From the NCBI RefSeq assembly GCF_004337695.1, contig NZ_SJXJ01000018.1:25820-89819 (forward strand): a stretch of DNA of 64,000 nucleotides, in the 5' to 3' direction. Position 1 is the first letter of the stretch, and every line of letters starts with the position of its first letter. The notes under the pieces are model-generated. The model did no database searches and was not told the origin of the DNA. It saw nothing but the letters and a program-made list of their open reading frames with translations. This document shows, one piece after another, positions 34,801-43,300 of the stretch. This DNA comes from Tenacibaculum sp. M341. GTDB lineage: Bacteria > Bacteroidota > Bacteroidia > Flavobacteriales > Flavobacteriaceae. The translations under genes and the position numbers were made by a program.

Positions 34801-35359
34801 TAGGACGATATTTTTTAGAACCTTTAACAGTATTTAGTATGTCAGAAAATTTATGGATATCTGTTTTTTGTAGTGTTTCTTTATCTGTAAGTGAGTTTTG
34901 ATAATGTGTATGTATTTCAGTAAACAATGTTTCCAAATCCCAAGTTCTAAAATCTGTTTCATCAACTTTTGAATTGGTTTTAGTTCTGTTATAAAACTTC
35001 CAACGATGTTGATTAAAGTACTGCCAGTATAAGTTTGCTAAAATGTTTTCTAATACATTTTTTGTTGGCGTATTGTTGGTTTGTATGTGCTTTTTAAATT
35101 CGTTAATTACCTTTAATTGTGCATCTTCTTCAATAATTAGAGCAAATTTACTTTTGAAAAGAAGTGTTTTAATTAACTGAGGACTGTTATTTTCTTTTAT
35201 AGCTTTACCATAAATTTCTTCTACAACCTTTAAAGCTGATTTAGGAAGGTCTTCTTTTTCAAATTGACTTACTTTTTCCCATAAACTTTCATAGTTGTTT
35301 TGAGCTTTTATAGAGGTTGAGAATAATACTAACATTGTGAATACAAACAGTTTTTTCAT
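28820..35359 (-). CDS. Alpha-2-macroglobulin family protein with inserted carboxypeptidase-regulatory and TonB-plug domains
   Basis: A 2179-residue exported protein: signal peptide (1-19, TSIKAQ), a helical N-terminal region to about 380, MG-type macroglobulin domains including MG2 near 590-690 (RSIYRPGQTVYFKG), then at about 1190-1270 a CarboxypepD_reg-like domain (GVISGIIEDESGPLPGATVI) and at about 1290-1390 a TonB-receptor plug-like domain (QPLYVVDGKIVDD). The alpha-2-macroglobulin core resumes with the thioester motif C1625-A-E-Q1628 and a C-terminal receptor-binding-like part. Bacterial members trap or inhibit proteases in the envelope. The SusC-like insertion is unusual and may fix the protein to an outer-membrane partner (inference). 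Confidence 0.88.
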   Translation of the reverse strand: MKKLFVFTMLVLFSTSIKAQNNYESLWEKVSQFEKEDLPKSALKVVEEIYGKAIKENNSPQLIKTLLFKSKFALIIEEDAQLKVINEFKKHIQTNNTPTKNVLENILANLYWQYFNQHRWKFYNRTKTNSKVDETDFRTWDLETLFTEIHTHYQNSLTDKETLQKTDIHKFSDILNTVKGSKKYRPTLYDFLAHNALTFYKTDETSITKPNYQFKIDNSDLLCDAVFFSKLNIQTKDTLSLQFNALKIHQELIDFHYEKGNTEALVNVDLERLDFVHKNATFKDKQAVFLETLKTSENNYTKQAVSGLYTFKIAKVYHSQARKYSNETNKQYRFKNKEALELCEKVIKQFPESRAAKECKVLTEKIKEKQIKITSEKYIPIDSYSRLLINFNNIKTLYFSVYQIDQQQKTSFKNLYKLKEKKAFIQKLKKVNNWNSTLPNEFDYLNHSTEVILPKLSQGQYLIVTANNESLSDNTIYGTCFIQVTNLSLITRNEDGKSIYQLLDRVTGTPLTGANVRFSNKSNRRYRKSINKTFTTDKNGEFSYNPNTYYDNVKAFVNYKNDNASFGNYYLRKQDDYNERPNKQIRTFLFTDRSIYRPGQTVYFKGISMEAFKKETKVISNKKATVILRDVNYQEVKKLELTTNEYGSFSGEFIIPNSGLTGNFTIEVSVKDRKGQQSISVEEYKRPKFETTFKPVTETYRVNDEIKVNGNAKAFAGSAITDGKVVYRVHRKIQYPSWCYWYRPYLNSSPQEIINGETTTNNKGDFEITFKALRDESANKENLPVFTYEVTADVTDINGETRSATSLVKVGYHSLLATVAVSENINKAIKKQIVTIDTQNLNGEFTAASGEVSIYKLVAPKKPLRKRPWAAPYYQTISEDEFNEKFPNEAYKNEDNPLQWKKGEKVFSSDFNTNTSKEIELPNLKKWTSGKYIIELTSQDKFNQKVTDKKYFSLFSEKDKLPADNKLFTVTTNKDTYNVNDTAEITFSSNSEAITMMVFVEKKHKLIASHYIQLNKNSKTIKVPVTSEDVGGFGIRYHFVNYNDFENGSLVINVPYPSTDLEITTNTFRDKLQPGANETWSFTVKGSQKDKVTAELLAGMYDTSLDQFKKHQWRFNPIQKPSYNLYNNTNAYISFTDARFHFNSTSQNRAVPLLSLGYDELNWFGFDFYNQQWAQKSYVRNLIVQKTNFGGVISGIIEDESGPLPGATVIIKGTVFGTETDFNGRFSLKVNKGDVVVFSFVGYKTVEKTVGDFSNILITLEEANTLDEVVVAGYATKRKRAYTGSATNKIHSKLEGRAADVMVESEDDASNLTYAAPGSPENIQIRGAESVTTGEQPLYVVDGKIVDDISNINEKDILTLEVLKGAKAMAIYGSRAKDGVIIITTGTGLKAIPVRKNLQETAFFYPHLTTDANGNVSFSFTAPEALTRWSLQLLAHTKELHAAVKSFSTVTQKELMVIPNAPRFLREGDVITLSAKISNLSDRKLVGVCQLVLTDAVTSAPLSNLFSDDITKSFSVDKDGNTNVSWKLNVSDTAQAIQYKIIAKAGDFSDGEQSVLPVLSNRMLVTETLPMWVRSNQSKTFTLNKLKNNTSNTLKHHKLSLEVTSNPAWYAVQALPYLMEYPHECAEQTFARYYANTLASFIANSNPRIQNVFNQWKTSDALISNLEKNEELKSLIIQETPWLRDAQSESEQKKRIALLFDLNKMKNEQHKTIQKLKNMQMPEGGFPWFKGGRYPSIHITNHIATGFGHLRKLGIEKFDKTTEVMLPKTVRFLDEEFEDTYKRLLKQAEKIRKQKGKKEADAFLQKKQIGYTQIQYLYMRSFFKDITMNDRVQKAVTYYTKQAEMFWNDFNLYAKGQIALTSFRNTNTTIANKILKSLEENSITSEELGMYWKENKSGWYWHQAPIETQALLIEAFSEVSKDTKTIDNLKIWLLKNKQVSRWKTTKATSDAVYALLLQGTNWISSTEIVTVKIGDTTLDPKKIENTKVEAGTGYFKTSWSGNNIKPSMANVTLTKKDEGIAWGGLYWQYFEDLDKITSAKTPLQLTKQLFKKVNADTGKKLIAVSNENLAVGDLVTVRIELRADRTMEFIHMKDMRASAFEPVDVLSKYKWQDGLGYYQSTKDAATHFFFNRLAKGTYVFEYDVRVNNKGSFSNGITSIQSMYAPEFSSHSEGVRVIVK

Positions 35360-35483
35360 GATGTAAATTTTATCTGGCTGAAAGATACTTTACTTACTAC
35401 AATATAAGAAAGTTTAAATAAGTAAAAAGGTGTTTTCAGTATGTTAACGTGTTGTTTTAATTAGTTTGTTTAATAGCTGTAAA

Positions 35484-35512
35484 CAAAAAACGAGCCATTG
35501 GCTCGTTTTTGT
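35484..35512 (-). terminator. Terminator in the space before the 35534-37111 gene's end
   Basis: ACAAAAAACGAGC and GCTCGTTTTTGT pair around CATTG, with A/T runs on both sides. It ends minus-strand transcription from the 526-residue protein gene. Confidence 0.85.
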
Positions 35513-35533
35513 ATTTTATGAATTGTTTTATAA

Positions 35534-37111
35534 TTACTTGTTTAGTAATTTTTGAACTAAAACTTTTAACTCAGCTATTTCTTTTTCTTGCTTTTCTATT
35601 TTAGCATTTTGTTTTTTTAATGCTTTAATTTCTTTTTGCTGCTGAATGGTGTATAAAGTTAACTCTTCTATTTTTTGAAGTAATTTACTATCCATTTCAC
35701 CTAAAAAGATTCCATTTTTTTCAACTTCTTTAGCACTAGGAATATCTTTCAAATGTCCGTTTTCTGCAATATGATTTTCAACTTCGTCTAAAGTTGGTAG
35801 TTTGTAATTATCGTAAAAAACAAAGTCTGACCATCCATCTAAAGAAACTTTTATTTCTTTGGTTTTAATTTTACCGTTTACAGCTAGTTTCCATTCACCA
35901 GGTGTTACAGTTCCTATACCAACGTTACCATTAGCACCCTCTAAAAATAAAACAGATTTCATACCTTTTCCAGCAACATTAGATTGAAAGTTGTAATCAC
36001 CACCACCAGATGTATTTCTTAAAAGAAGTTGCTTGTTTTCATTTACTCGCATGAAAAAGCTTTCTGCACCATCTTTTCTTTTAAAACCGATTTGACTTAC
36101 TCCTTCTGTATAACCAATAGATAATTTAGAAAGAGGTTTTAGTGTTCCTATTCCCAAATTACCGTTATTTTCAAAAGTAAAACGTACATTTTTGTTTGGT
36201 TCATAAATTCCGCTAGATAATCTTAAAATTGGTTTCGTTTCGTCTGTAGAAACTTGATTTATGTATACCGCAGCACCACCACCAACACGTGTGAAATGAT
36301 TAAAATCAGTATTAGAATTTTTAGTTTTTATAGCTTTTGATACAATACCACCTTCTACATCAAGTTTTGCTTTAGGATTAGTTGTACCAATTCCTACTTT
36401 AAAATCATTGATTCTCATAACAGACGAACCATTATGATCGGTAAAGTTAAAACCTCCGTCAGGATTGCTTTGTCCTTCTCCCATAGAGTTTTTAAAACGA
36501 ATCATTCTGCTAACTCCACCTGAAGAATATTCTTCGATTGTTCGATCTTTCCAACTCCAATAAAGTTTTCCTTCCCTAGCTAATCTAAGGTTCCCGTTTA
36601 TATCCAATTTTTCGGTAGGAGTAGTTGTATTGATACCAATATTACCATTAGCACCTTCCATGAACAAAACAGATTTCATGCCTTTTCCAGCAACATTAGA
36701 TTGAAAATTATAATCACCACCACCAGATGTATTTCTTAAAAGAAGTTGATTGTTTTCATTTACTTGCATGAAAAAGCTTTCCGCACCATCTTTTCTTTTA
36801 AAACCGATTTGGCTTACACCTTCTGTATAACCAATAGATAATTTAGAAAGAGGTTTTAGTGTTCCAATCCCTACATAACCATTGTTCTCAACAGTAAAAC
36901 GTACATTTTTATTTGGTTCATAAATTCCGCTAGATAGTCTTAAAATTGGAAAACTACTGTCAGAAGAAATTTGATTGATATAAACAGCAGCACCACCACC
37001 AACACGTGTTAAATGATTAAAATCGGTATTAGTATCAGGTGTCTTAAATGATTGAGCATTGATTCCTAGAGAAAAACTAGCTAGAGCTATAAAAGCAATT
37101 TTGATTTTCAT
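35534..37111 (-). CDS. Secreted protein with internally duplicated domain and coiled-coil tail
   Basis: A 525-residue exported protein (start ATG 37111; the frame is open to 37150). A signal peptide (ALASFSLGINAQS) precedes two near-identical segments of about 140 residues, roughly 10-150 and 260-400, both containing GGGAAVYINQ, GIYEPNKNVRF and KLSIGYTEGVSQIGFKRKDG. The tail (about 420-525) has the common Bacteroidota ending with FVFYDNYKLPTLDEVE, NGHLKDIPSAKEVE and a coiled coil, reminiscent of tail-fibre proteins. It probably forms a fibrous surface or secreted protein. Function unknown. Confidence 0.75.
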   Translation of the reverse strand: MKIKIAFIALASFSLGINAQSFKTPDTNTDFNHLTRVGGGAAVYINQISSDSSFPILRLSSGIYEPNKNVRFTVENNGYVGIGTLKPLSKLSIGYTEGVSQIGFKRKDGAESFFMQVNENNQLLLRNTSGGGDYNFQSNVAGKGMKSVLFMEGANGNIGINTTTPTEKLDINGNLRLAREGKLYWSWKDRTIEEYSSGGVSRMIRFKNSMGEGQSNPDGGFNFTDHNGSSVMRINDFKVGIGTTNPKAKLDVEGGIVSKAIKTKNSNTDFNHFTRVGGGAAVYINQVSTDETKPILRLSSGIYEPNKNVRFTFENNGNLGIGTLKPLSKLSIGYTEGVSQIGFKRKDGAESFFMRVNENKQLLLRNTSGGGDYNFQSNVAGKGMKSVLFLEGANGNVGIGTVTPGEWKLAVNGKIKTKEIKVSLDGWSDFVFYDNYKLPTLDEVENHIAENGHLKDIPSAKEVEKNGIFLGEMDSKLLQKIEELTLYTIQQQKEIKALKKQNAKIEKQEKEIAELKVLVQKLLNK

Positions 37112-37224
37112 AATAATTATTGTTTTAAAAAAGTATATAGAGTAAAGCAATGAAAGAATTAAATCATAGCTTTTTAGGGCAAATTTATAAATAATAATTG
37201 ATTAAAGAATAGTTTGTAAACACT

Positions 37225-37259
37225 AAAGGCAAAATAAACTCAATATTTATTTTGCCTTT
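37225..37259 (-). terminator. Terminator of the T9SS type-B surface operon
   Basis: AAAGGCAAAATAAA and TTTATTTTGCCTTT form a perfect 14-bp stem around CTCAATA, 36 bases after the OmpA-family gene stop on the minus strand. Confidence 0.85.
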
Positions 37260-37294
37260 GATTTGTGTTATTTATCTTTAAAAGAATTGAAGAG

Positions 37295-39391
37295 TTACAA
37301 CAGCTTTTTAACTACAAATTCACAACGTCTATTAATTTCGTGTTGTTCTTCTGTACAAGCATCTTCAGTTTTACATTTAATTAATGGTTGAGTTTCTCCG
37401 TAGCCAATAGCCGTAATTCTATCAGGTTCTATACCATTTTCTAAAAAGTACATGCGCACAGAAGTAGCTCTTTTTTGAGAAAGCTCTAAGTTATAACGAT
37501 TGTTTCCTCTAATATCTGAGTGAGTTCCAACTTCAACAACCATATCAGGATATTTTTTCATTAAGGTAATTACTTTGTCAATAGCTTTTTTACTATCTCT
37601 TCGTAAATACCATAACTTATAATCGAAGTTAATTTCATCGGTTTTAACAATTACTTTTCCTTTCTCCTTTTCTATATCCTCTTCATCTGCAATTATCTTT
37701 TCTTTCTTTTTAGCAATGGTAACTTTTAGTGCTTCTTGCTCTTTTAACTTTTGCTCTTGTTCCTTTTTTTGTTGTAAAGCTAAAGCTTCTCGTTCTTTCA
37801 ATTTTTTTAATTCTAAGGCTTTTTGTTCTTCTTCGGCTATAATGGCTAAAGATTTTAATTCCATAGAAGCGTCGTTATTTTTATTACGCTCTTTTTTAAC
37901 AATAACCGTTTTTTGTTCTTTGGTATATCCTTCTTTTGATGCTTTTACTACATAAGTAACTTTACAGGCTACAGTGAATTTAAAATCACCATTATCATTT
38001 GTTGTATGTTTATTAAGAACTTTACCATTGGCATCAGTAAGTACCACTAAAGTATTAGGTAATAAAACACCAGAATCTATATCAGTAATTGTACCCGAGA
38101 TAAACTGTTGGCATTTTTGAATTTTTAAAGGTCTTTCTTCAAATATTTTATAAATATCGTCACTACCTTTTCCTCCAGTTCTATTAGAAGCGAAAAAACC
38201 TTCTTTGGTAGTGGGATTTATGTTAAATGAAAAATCATCATAACCAGAATTTACAGGAAAACCAACATTATCTGGCTTAGAAAAACTATTTTTTGAAATA
38301 GTACTCACAAAAACGTCAAGCGAACCAAAGCTTGGATGCCCATCTGATGAAAAATAGAATTTATTGTCATTACTAACAAAAGGAAATTGCTCTCTATTTT
38401 CTGTGTTAATAGTTGGACCTAAATTTTTAGGCTCTCCAAAATTTCCGTCGTTATAAATTTCTACAGCATATAAATCAAAAGAACCAAATCCGTTAGGCAT
38501 ATCAGAAGCAAAGTATAATGTTTTTTCATCTACACTTAACGCAGGATGCTCTGTTGAATATTCATTAGAATTAAAAGGTAGCGGTTGAATGTTTTGCCAT
38601 TTACCATCAACTAATTCAGCTTTGTATAATTGAATGTGAGTTACTTTTTTGTTGTCTGTTTTTCTTTTTCCTTTTTCTGAATTATTTCTGTTGAAATAAG
38701 CTGTTTTACCATCTTTGGTAAAAACAATATTGGATTCGTGTAATTTAGAGTTGATGTTTTTAGAAAAAGATGTAACGACACTATCATTTAAATAAATATT
38801 GTTGATGTGAGTTTGATAAATATCTAAATAATGCTGACCATTCCAACCAAAACTTTTGCCATATTGTTCTTTTCTAGGAGCAGAAAAAATAAAAGTATCT
38901 CCTTGTCTAATCGCACCAAACTCAGATTCAGGAGTGTTAATTCCTAAATTTTCAATAGTAAAACGATTACCCAATGCCTGAATATCTTCTAAGTATTCTA
39001 TTTCTTCGATTAAACTTGGTAGTTTTTCTTTATTCTTTTTCTTGTAATAGTTTCGTAATAAATTATGAGCATTTTTGTACTTTCCAAGTGCTTTTAAGGT
39101 ATTAGCATACTTTATGTAATAACTTTCATCTACATATTTACTGTAGTTTTTTAAAAGGTATTTATAATTTACCGCAGCTTTTCCCATGTTATTAGTGTAG
39201 TAATATGAGTCCGCTAAGTTTTTAACAGCATCTATGCCTTCACCGTCTTTTAAAGCTTTTTCATATAAAGGAATAGCTTCTGCATAAAATGTTCTTTCAA
39301 AATATTTATTAGCTCTTTTCAAATTATGATTTTGAGCCTGTATTGTTAAAATTGAAATTAGTGTGAATAATACGATGGTAATTTTTTTCAT
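37295..39391 (-). CDS. OmpA-family protein with TPR, PD40 and CarboxypepD domains (T9SS accessory, PorE/SprE-like)
   Basis: A 698-residue exported protein: signal peptide (1-19), TPR-like helices (about 25-140), WD40-like PD40 beta-propeller repeats (about 190-420, e.g. EHPALSVDEKTLYFASD), a CarboxypepD_reg domain (about 430-510), a Lys/Glu-rich coiled coil (515-580) and an OmpA peptidoglycan-binding domain (about 590-698, with VVEVGTHSDIRGNNRYN and RRCEFVV). Such proteins tether PorP/SprF-type components to peptidoglycan. It is the third gene of the operon, ten bases after porP-like, and closes with a terminator. Confidence 0.9.
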   Translation of the reverse strand: MKKITIVLFTLISILTIQAQNHNLKRANKYFERTFYAEAIPLYEKALKDGEGIDAVKNLADSYYYTNNMGKAAVNYKYLLKNYSKYVDESYYIKYANTLKALGKYKNAHNLLRNYYKKKNKEKLPSLIEEIEYLEDIQALGNRFTIENLGINTPESEFGAIRQGDTFIFSAPRKEQYGKSFGWNGQHYLDIYQTHINNIYLNDSVVTSFSKNINSKLHESNIVFTKDGKTAYFNRNNSEKGKRKTDNKKVTHIQLYKAELVDGKWQNIQPLPFNSNEYSTEHPALSVDEKTLYFASDMPNGFGSFDLYAVEIYNDGNFGEPKNLGPTINTENREQFPFVSNDNKFYFSSDGHPSFGSLDVFVSTISKNSFSKPDNVGFPVNSGYDDFSFNINPTTKEGFFASNRTGGKGSDDIYKIFEERPLKIQKCQQFISGTITDIDSGVLLPNTLVVLTDANGKVLNKHTTNDNGDFKFTVACKVTYVVKASKEGYTKEQKTVIVKKERNKNNDASMELKSLAIIAEEEQKALELKKLKEREALALQQKKEQEQKLKEQEALKVTIAKKKEKIIADEEDIEKEKGKVIVKTDEINFDYKLWYLRRDSKKAIDKVITLMKKYPDMVVEVGTHSDIRGNNRYNLELSQKRATSVRMYFLENGIEPDRITAIGYGETQPLIKCKTEDACTEEQHEINRRCEFVVKKLL

Positions 39392-39401
39392 AATCCGTTT
39401 T

Positions 39402-40352
39402 TTAGAAGAATCTTGGTGATTTATCGTATCCTTTTTGTAAACCTAAAGTGTCAAAATCAAATAACACCATAATTTCGTGTGTACCAGAATTAAAGTTACT
39501 AAGATTGGTAGTAGTGAAATCAAAAGCATATCCGATTCGTAATGAATCAAAAGCTTTTACATTAAACATAGCACTAAAAGAATCATTTAATCTGTAAGAC
39601 AAACCTCCTTCAAAGCGATTATTGAATAATACATTTAAAGAAGTATCTAATACTATAGGAGAACCTTTTACAGCTTTCATCATAAATGAAGGTTTTAGTT
39701 TTACTACATCACTCATTTTAAAAACGTATCCACCGTTTACAAATAAGTGTAACTCTTCGCCACCTAAACTGTTTAAACCGTTACGTTCTTCTATGTGTTG
39801 AGACCTTAATAAATTAGGCACTGCTACACCTAAATAATAGTTTTCAGTAAAGTAAAATGCTCCTGTACCAAAATTGGGTAAGGTTTTATTTTGATTAACG
39901 AAAGCTAGATCATTAGGTACAAATCCTGTTAAAATATCTTCATCAGGGAATCTAAAATTATTAAAGTTGGTATTAAAATTAGTAACACCAGCTTTTAAAC
40001 CTAATGATAATTTATGTCCTTCTGCTAATTTTAACACATATGCAAAATCAGCATAAATATTATTTTCTTTTAAAACTCCATCACCAATATCATCAGTAAC
40101 TATCGAAAGTCCTACTTCTATTTTATTACTTAAAGGAGCATGGACAAAGAAATTATAGGTTTTTGGAGAACCTACAGCAGAAGACCATTGAGTTCTGTGC
40201 ATAGCACCAAAATTAATAACTCCTAATTCGTTTGTGGCATAGGCAGGGTTTACAACACTTTGATTGTACATATACTGCGTATACTGAGGATCTTGTTGTC
40301 CGAAAACTGAACTAACAACATTTATAAATATGATTAAGAATACTTTTTTCAT
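39402..40352 (-). CDS. PorP/SprF family type IX secretion membrane protein
   Basis: A 316-residue outer-membrane beta-barrel of the PorP/SprF family: signal peptide ending SSVFG, then QQDPQYTQYMYNQSVVNPAY, the family's diagnostic start, and many amphipathic strands. SprF-type proteins are needed for secretion or surface attachment of large T9SS substrates with type-B sorting domains such as SprB. Its place directly between a type-B substrate gene and an OmpA-family gene is the classic arrangement, with ten-base gaps on both sides. Confidence 0.94.
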   Translation of the reverse strand: MKKVFLIIFINVVSSVFGQQDPQYTQYMYNQSVVNPAYATNELGVINFGAMHRTQWSSAVGSPKTYNFFVHAPLSNKIEVGLSIVTDDIGDGVLKENNIYADFAYVLKLAEGHKLSLGLKAGVTNFNTNFNNFRFPDEDILTGFVPNDLAFVNQNKTLPNFGTGAFYFTENYYLGVAVPNLLRSQHIEERNGLNSLGGEELHLFVNGGYVFKMSDVVKLKPSFMMKAVKGSPIVLDTSLNVLFNNRFEGGLSYRLNDSFSAMFNVKAFDSLRIGYAFDFTTTNLSNFNSGTHEIMVLFDFDTLGLQKGYDKSPRFF

Positions 40353-40362
40353 GAATTTTTAA

Positions 40363-43300
40363 TTATTTGCTTAGATAAATACGACCTTGTTTAGGTTTTA
40401 ATACACCATCATTATATCTAAGAATATAAAAATATACACCGCTGGTTACTTCTGATCCAGTAGAACTTTGTCCATTCCATTTAGGATTATTGATGTCACC
40501 TTTAAATAAAGATTGACCATATCTGTTAAAAATCTCTAATTCGTACTTCGGATAGAAATATTGAATATTAGGGATGTAATATTGGTCATTGGTTCCATCA
40601 TCATTAGGTGAGAATCCATCTGGAATAAAGAAGTCATATTTATCAGGATCGCATACAGAAGTATTAAAAACGATTTCAGTTCTATTTCCTTCACAATTTG
40701 TTGTTGGATATACATAGGCAACAAAGTAAGAAACTCCTTCTTCTATAATATCTGCGTTACTCAATTCATCTCCATCAGTAGCCGCATCAAACCAAATCAA
40801 TTCGAAACTACTACTTACAGGTGTAATATCAGTTTCTAAATCAAGTAAGGTTAACTCTTCTAAAGCACAGAAAGATATATTTCCATTGTAGACAGGTGTT
40901 GGAGGATTGATAACAATCGCACTAAATTCAAGTCTTATATGGTGTTCACAACCATCTATACTTTGTACAGCAAAATAACTATCCCCTCCAATAACAGGAG
41001 TACTGTCTGGTAAAATATTTCCACCAGTAGCCGCATCATACCAAATTAAATCGCCAGTACTAATGGTAGTATCAAAATCTGCAAGTGTAAGATTGGTTAC
41101 GTTACAAAAAGTTGGATTGGTATCTGAAGATGTAACTAGTTCTGTAGTTATAACTCTTACTGTTACTATTGCTCTATTACTTTCACAGGTATTGGTTGGA
41201 TCTTTAGTAGTTACAAAATAACTAGTTCCATCTGTAAGAACTGTATTAGTGTTTAGTGGTGTAGTAGTGGTGTTATCTGCATACCAAGTAAGATTGGTTC
41301 CTTCATCTACTACAATATCTGCTATTGTAGGTTGGTTGGGGTGAAAATCAGATACACAAAAAGTTTGATTTGGGTTTACCACCAAATTAGGAGGAGTAAT
41401 TACTGTTGCGATAAATTCTAATCGTGTATGATGTTCGCATCCGCCAATATTTTGAACGGCAAAATAGCTTCTTCCATCTTCAACTTCAGTTGTATCTGGC
41501 AGTATATTTCCACCAGTAGCTGCATCGTACCAAATTAAATCACCAGCAGTAACAGTGGCATCAAAATTAGCTAGTGTAATTGTAGTGATATTACAAAAAG
41601 TTGGATTTCTATCACTAGAATTTACAATATCAGTAGTTGTTAATTGTATGTTTACAACGGCTCTTGCTGAACTTTCACAACTATTTACAGGATCGCTAGC
41701 CGTTACATAATAGTTTGTGTTATTTGTTAAAATAGTAGTTGTAGCAAGTGGAGTAGTAGTTGTTAAGTCTGCATACCAAGTTAAATTAGCACCTGTAGTT
41801 ACTACAATATCTGCTACTGTAGGCTGGTTAGGATGAAAGTTAGCTAAACAAAAAGTTTGAGTAGCATCTAATGTTGGCATATCTGGAATTCCTCCGATGG
41901 AAAAATTGTCTCTAACTTCAAAATTACGTTGAACTCTACAAGGATTGGTATCATTTTGAGTACTTTTTAAAATGATTTCATAATCACCTTCATCTAAACT
42001 AGCAATGTCTACATTTAAAACAGTAGTAAGACTGTTAGTAACAATAGGAAAATCAATAACAAATGTTGTGTCTCCAATTTTTCTAACCTGATAAGTAATA
42101 GTGTAATTACCATCACCAAGTAGAGGAGCATCAATAGAAGCTTCTACTTTTGTTGCATCACAAGAATTATCAATTAAAACTTCCAATTCGATATCTTCAG
42201 GAATTAAAGAAGCAGTAAAATTAAAATCGGAACAATTTAAGCCAATATCATCTGGATCTGTAATTCGTATGTTAAAATTTGTTGCATTTCCTGGGAATAT
42301 AGAAATATCAATAGGTATTTCTGCATAACCATCGGTAAAAGAAATCATTTGATTTTCAATATTACGAGGAATACCGTTTGTTAAATCCTCAATGGTATAA
42401 TCGATATTTATAGTTTCGTTAGAAAGCATTCCTGCGCTATTATAAAAATCACTAATTTCTAAAATAGCTTCATTGCCAGTAAAACAATTCGTATCAATAT
42501 TATAGTTGATTTTATTATAAACAAAAGTATCGTCTGCAATATCTAAGGTATTACAAATAATACCATTTATATTAGTGATTTCTTTTACTGTTATATAGTA
42601 TGAACCAGGAGTGAGTAAAGGATTTGGATCAACTGAAAAAATAAAATTATCTTCAAAATCAGGAAAAGTAGGATTTACTCTAATAAAGTTTGTATCTGTA
42701 TATGCTAATGCATCGGTTACCGTATTTCGTATTTCATATTCTAAATCGAAATTAAAAGGGATAGCATCTGAACTAGTAAAATCAATTTGTATAGTTAAAG
42801 GCTCAGTATCACAAACATTTTGAACATTAAATGTTCCTGAGACTTTAGGTAGTGAAACTCTTACTATGGTAGACTCTTCTTCACATACGGGAGATTTTGG
42901 AAAAACAGTGTATTCAAAATCGTAGTTTCCATTTCCTCTAGTGTTAAAAATTTCTTGAATATTAATAGTAGAATCTGTTATACCAGTAATTTGACCAGTT
43001 GCATTTATATCTGTCCATATACCATCTGCATCTTCACCAATTAAATAATCGTTTAAATTAACATCTGTGTAAATAGATAAATCCTCAGTATCACATAAAA
43101 TAAGATCAATACCAACACCAGGTTCAGGTGATCTGTGTACTTCTAGTTTAACAGTTGCAGATTCTGAAGGGCAAGTTTCAACTTCTTTAGTGGTGTAAAT
43201 AAAGGTATAAGTACCTTCTCCTGCTACTTCTGCATTAAAAAATTGATCAGTTAAAAGTCCTGTTCTAGTAGTTGGGTCTTCGGTCCATTTACCATTGGTA

